Origin: Flectonema sp. DT1601
Taxonomy: Eukaryota; Euglenozoa; Diplonemea; Diplonemida; Diplonemidae
NCBI GenBank assembly: GCA_964019425.1
Contig: OZ025794.1
Coordinates: forward strand, 1 to 64,000
Length of the DNA: 64,000 nucleotides
Reading direction: 5' to 3'
Part shown: piece after piece, positions 63,802-64,000 of the stretch
How positions within the stretch are numbered: position 1 is the first letter of the stretch
Layout of the letters: each line of letters opens with the position of its first letter
Notes under the pieces: model-generated
What the model saw: the letters and a program-made list of their open reading frames with translations, nothing else
Told to the model about the DNA's origin: nothing
Database searches by the model: none
Position numbers and translations under genes: made by a program

Positions 63802-64000
63802 CAGGTTGGTAATTTCATAACTTTTAGTGGATTAATACTGATGGGTGTGAAATTAAAAATAATTATTATTTTGTGATGGTGTTGTGAGTAGGTTACAGAA
63901 CAATTTTATTATTATTTTTTTTTTTTTTTAAATCTAAAAAAAAAAATGTAAAAAAAGTCCGCTACAATAGTTCAATGATGATCTGGTTGCCAAAAAGCAA
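63802..64000. other. Right-edge spacer
   Basis: AT-rich, with T runs. The last 40 nt on the minus strand are open and end in TAG near 63962, possibly the C-terminus of the next gene, but this is too short to claim. Confidence 0.3.

Overview
This is a nuclear eukaryotic window, most likely from a flagellated euglenozoan protist that carries introns (diplonemid-like, or a related lineage). The evidence is: (1) two 18S rRNA fragments, one starting with the canonical 5' end, whose 530-loop reads CAGCACCCGCGG, the form I know from Euglenozoa; (2) a VIPER/TATE-type tyrosine-recombinase retroelement, a group best known from trypanosomatids; (3) every convincing protein gene from 20.6 to 63.8 kb lies on the minus strand, as in a polycistronic directional gene cluster; (4) several genes have a pyrimidine-rich tract and AG 10-30 nt before the ATG, as expected for spliced-leader trans-splicing; (5) short GT-AG cis-introns of 62-99 nt, which argue against an ordinary trypanosomatid. 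The assignment is an inference and was not tested against any database.

Layout. 1-12580 is an almost perfect array of the octamer GGGTTTGC (about 1,570 units). 12578-18334 is an apparently whole TATE/VIPER-like element with gag-like, tyrosine recombinase and RT-RNase H genes and split direct repeats, inserted at the GGG of the octamer. About ten octamers follow, then a short unique stretch and a 152-copy pentamer array (GAAGT). 19.4-26.1 kb is a degenerate zone holding two truncated 18S rRNA pieces, a broken LINE reverse transcriptase, a protein with an HNH-like motif and a P-loop NTPase fragment resembling retrotransposon-hot-spot (RHS) proteins.

From 26.7 kb to the right edge is the host gene cluster, transcribed right to left towards the arrays. 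In transcription order it holds: a large EF-hand-like/SPRY-like protein, RFC1 (clamp loader large subunit), a divergent Hsp70-like protein, a TM9SF/EMP70 membrane protein, a short SLC12 paralogue, a full-length SLC12 cation-chloride cotransporter, an LRR protein, an unknown protein, a small Cys-containing ORF, cyclophilin-40, a polytopic membrane protein, a CH-like-domain protein with a long Asp/Asn-rich tract, a PH-like protein with a polyhistidine run, and a membrane-anchored protein with a degenerate ADP-ribosyltransferase-like domain. Nothing suggests functional operons. The shared strand probably reflects transcription units rather than pathway grouping. A 2.85 kb gene-poor gap (41.8-44.6 kb) and the spacers near 48.1 and 53.6 kb carry strong hairpins.

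The points most worth following are the site-precise insertion of the retroelement into the octamer array, and a small dispersed element (48724-48842 and 55146-55273) whose two copies keep the same stem on the transcribed strand through compensatory and wobble changes. One copy sits inside an intron of the Hsp70-like gene. The mosaic of near-identity between the two SLC12 paralogues and the ART-like membrane protein are also of interest.
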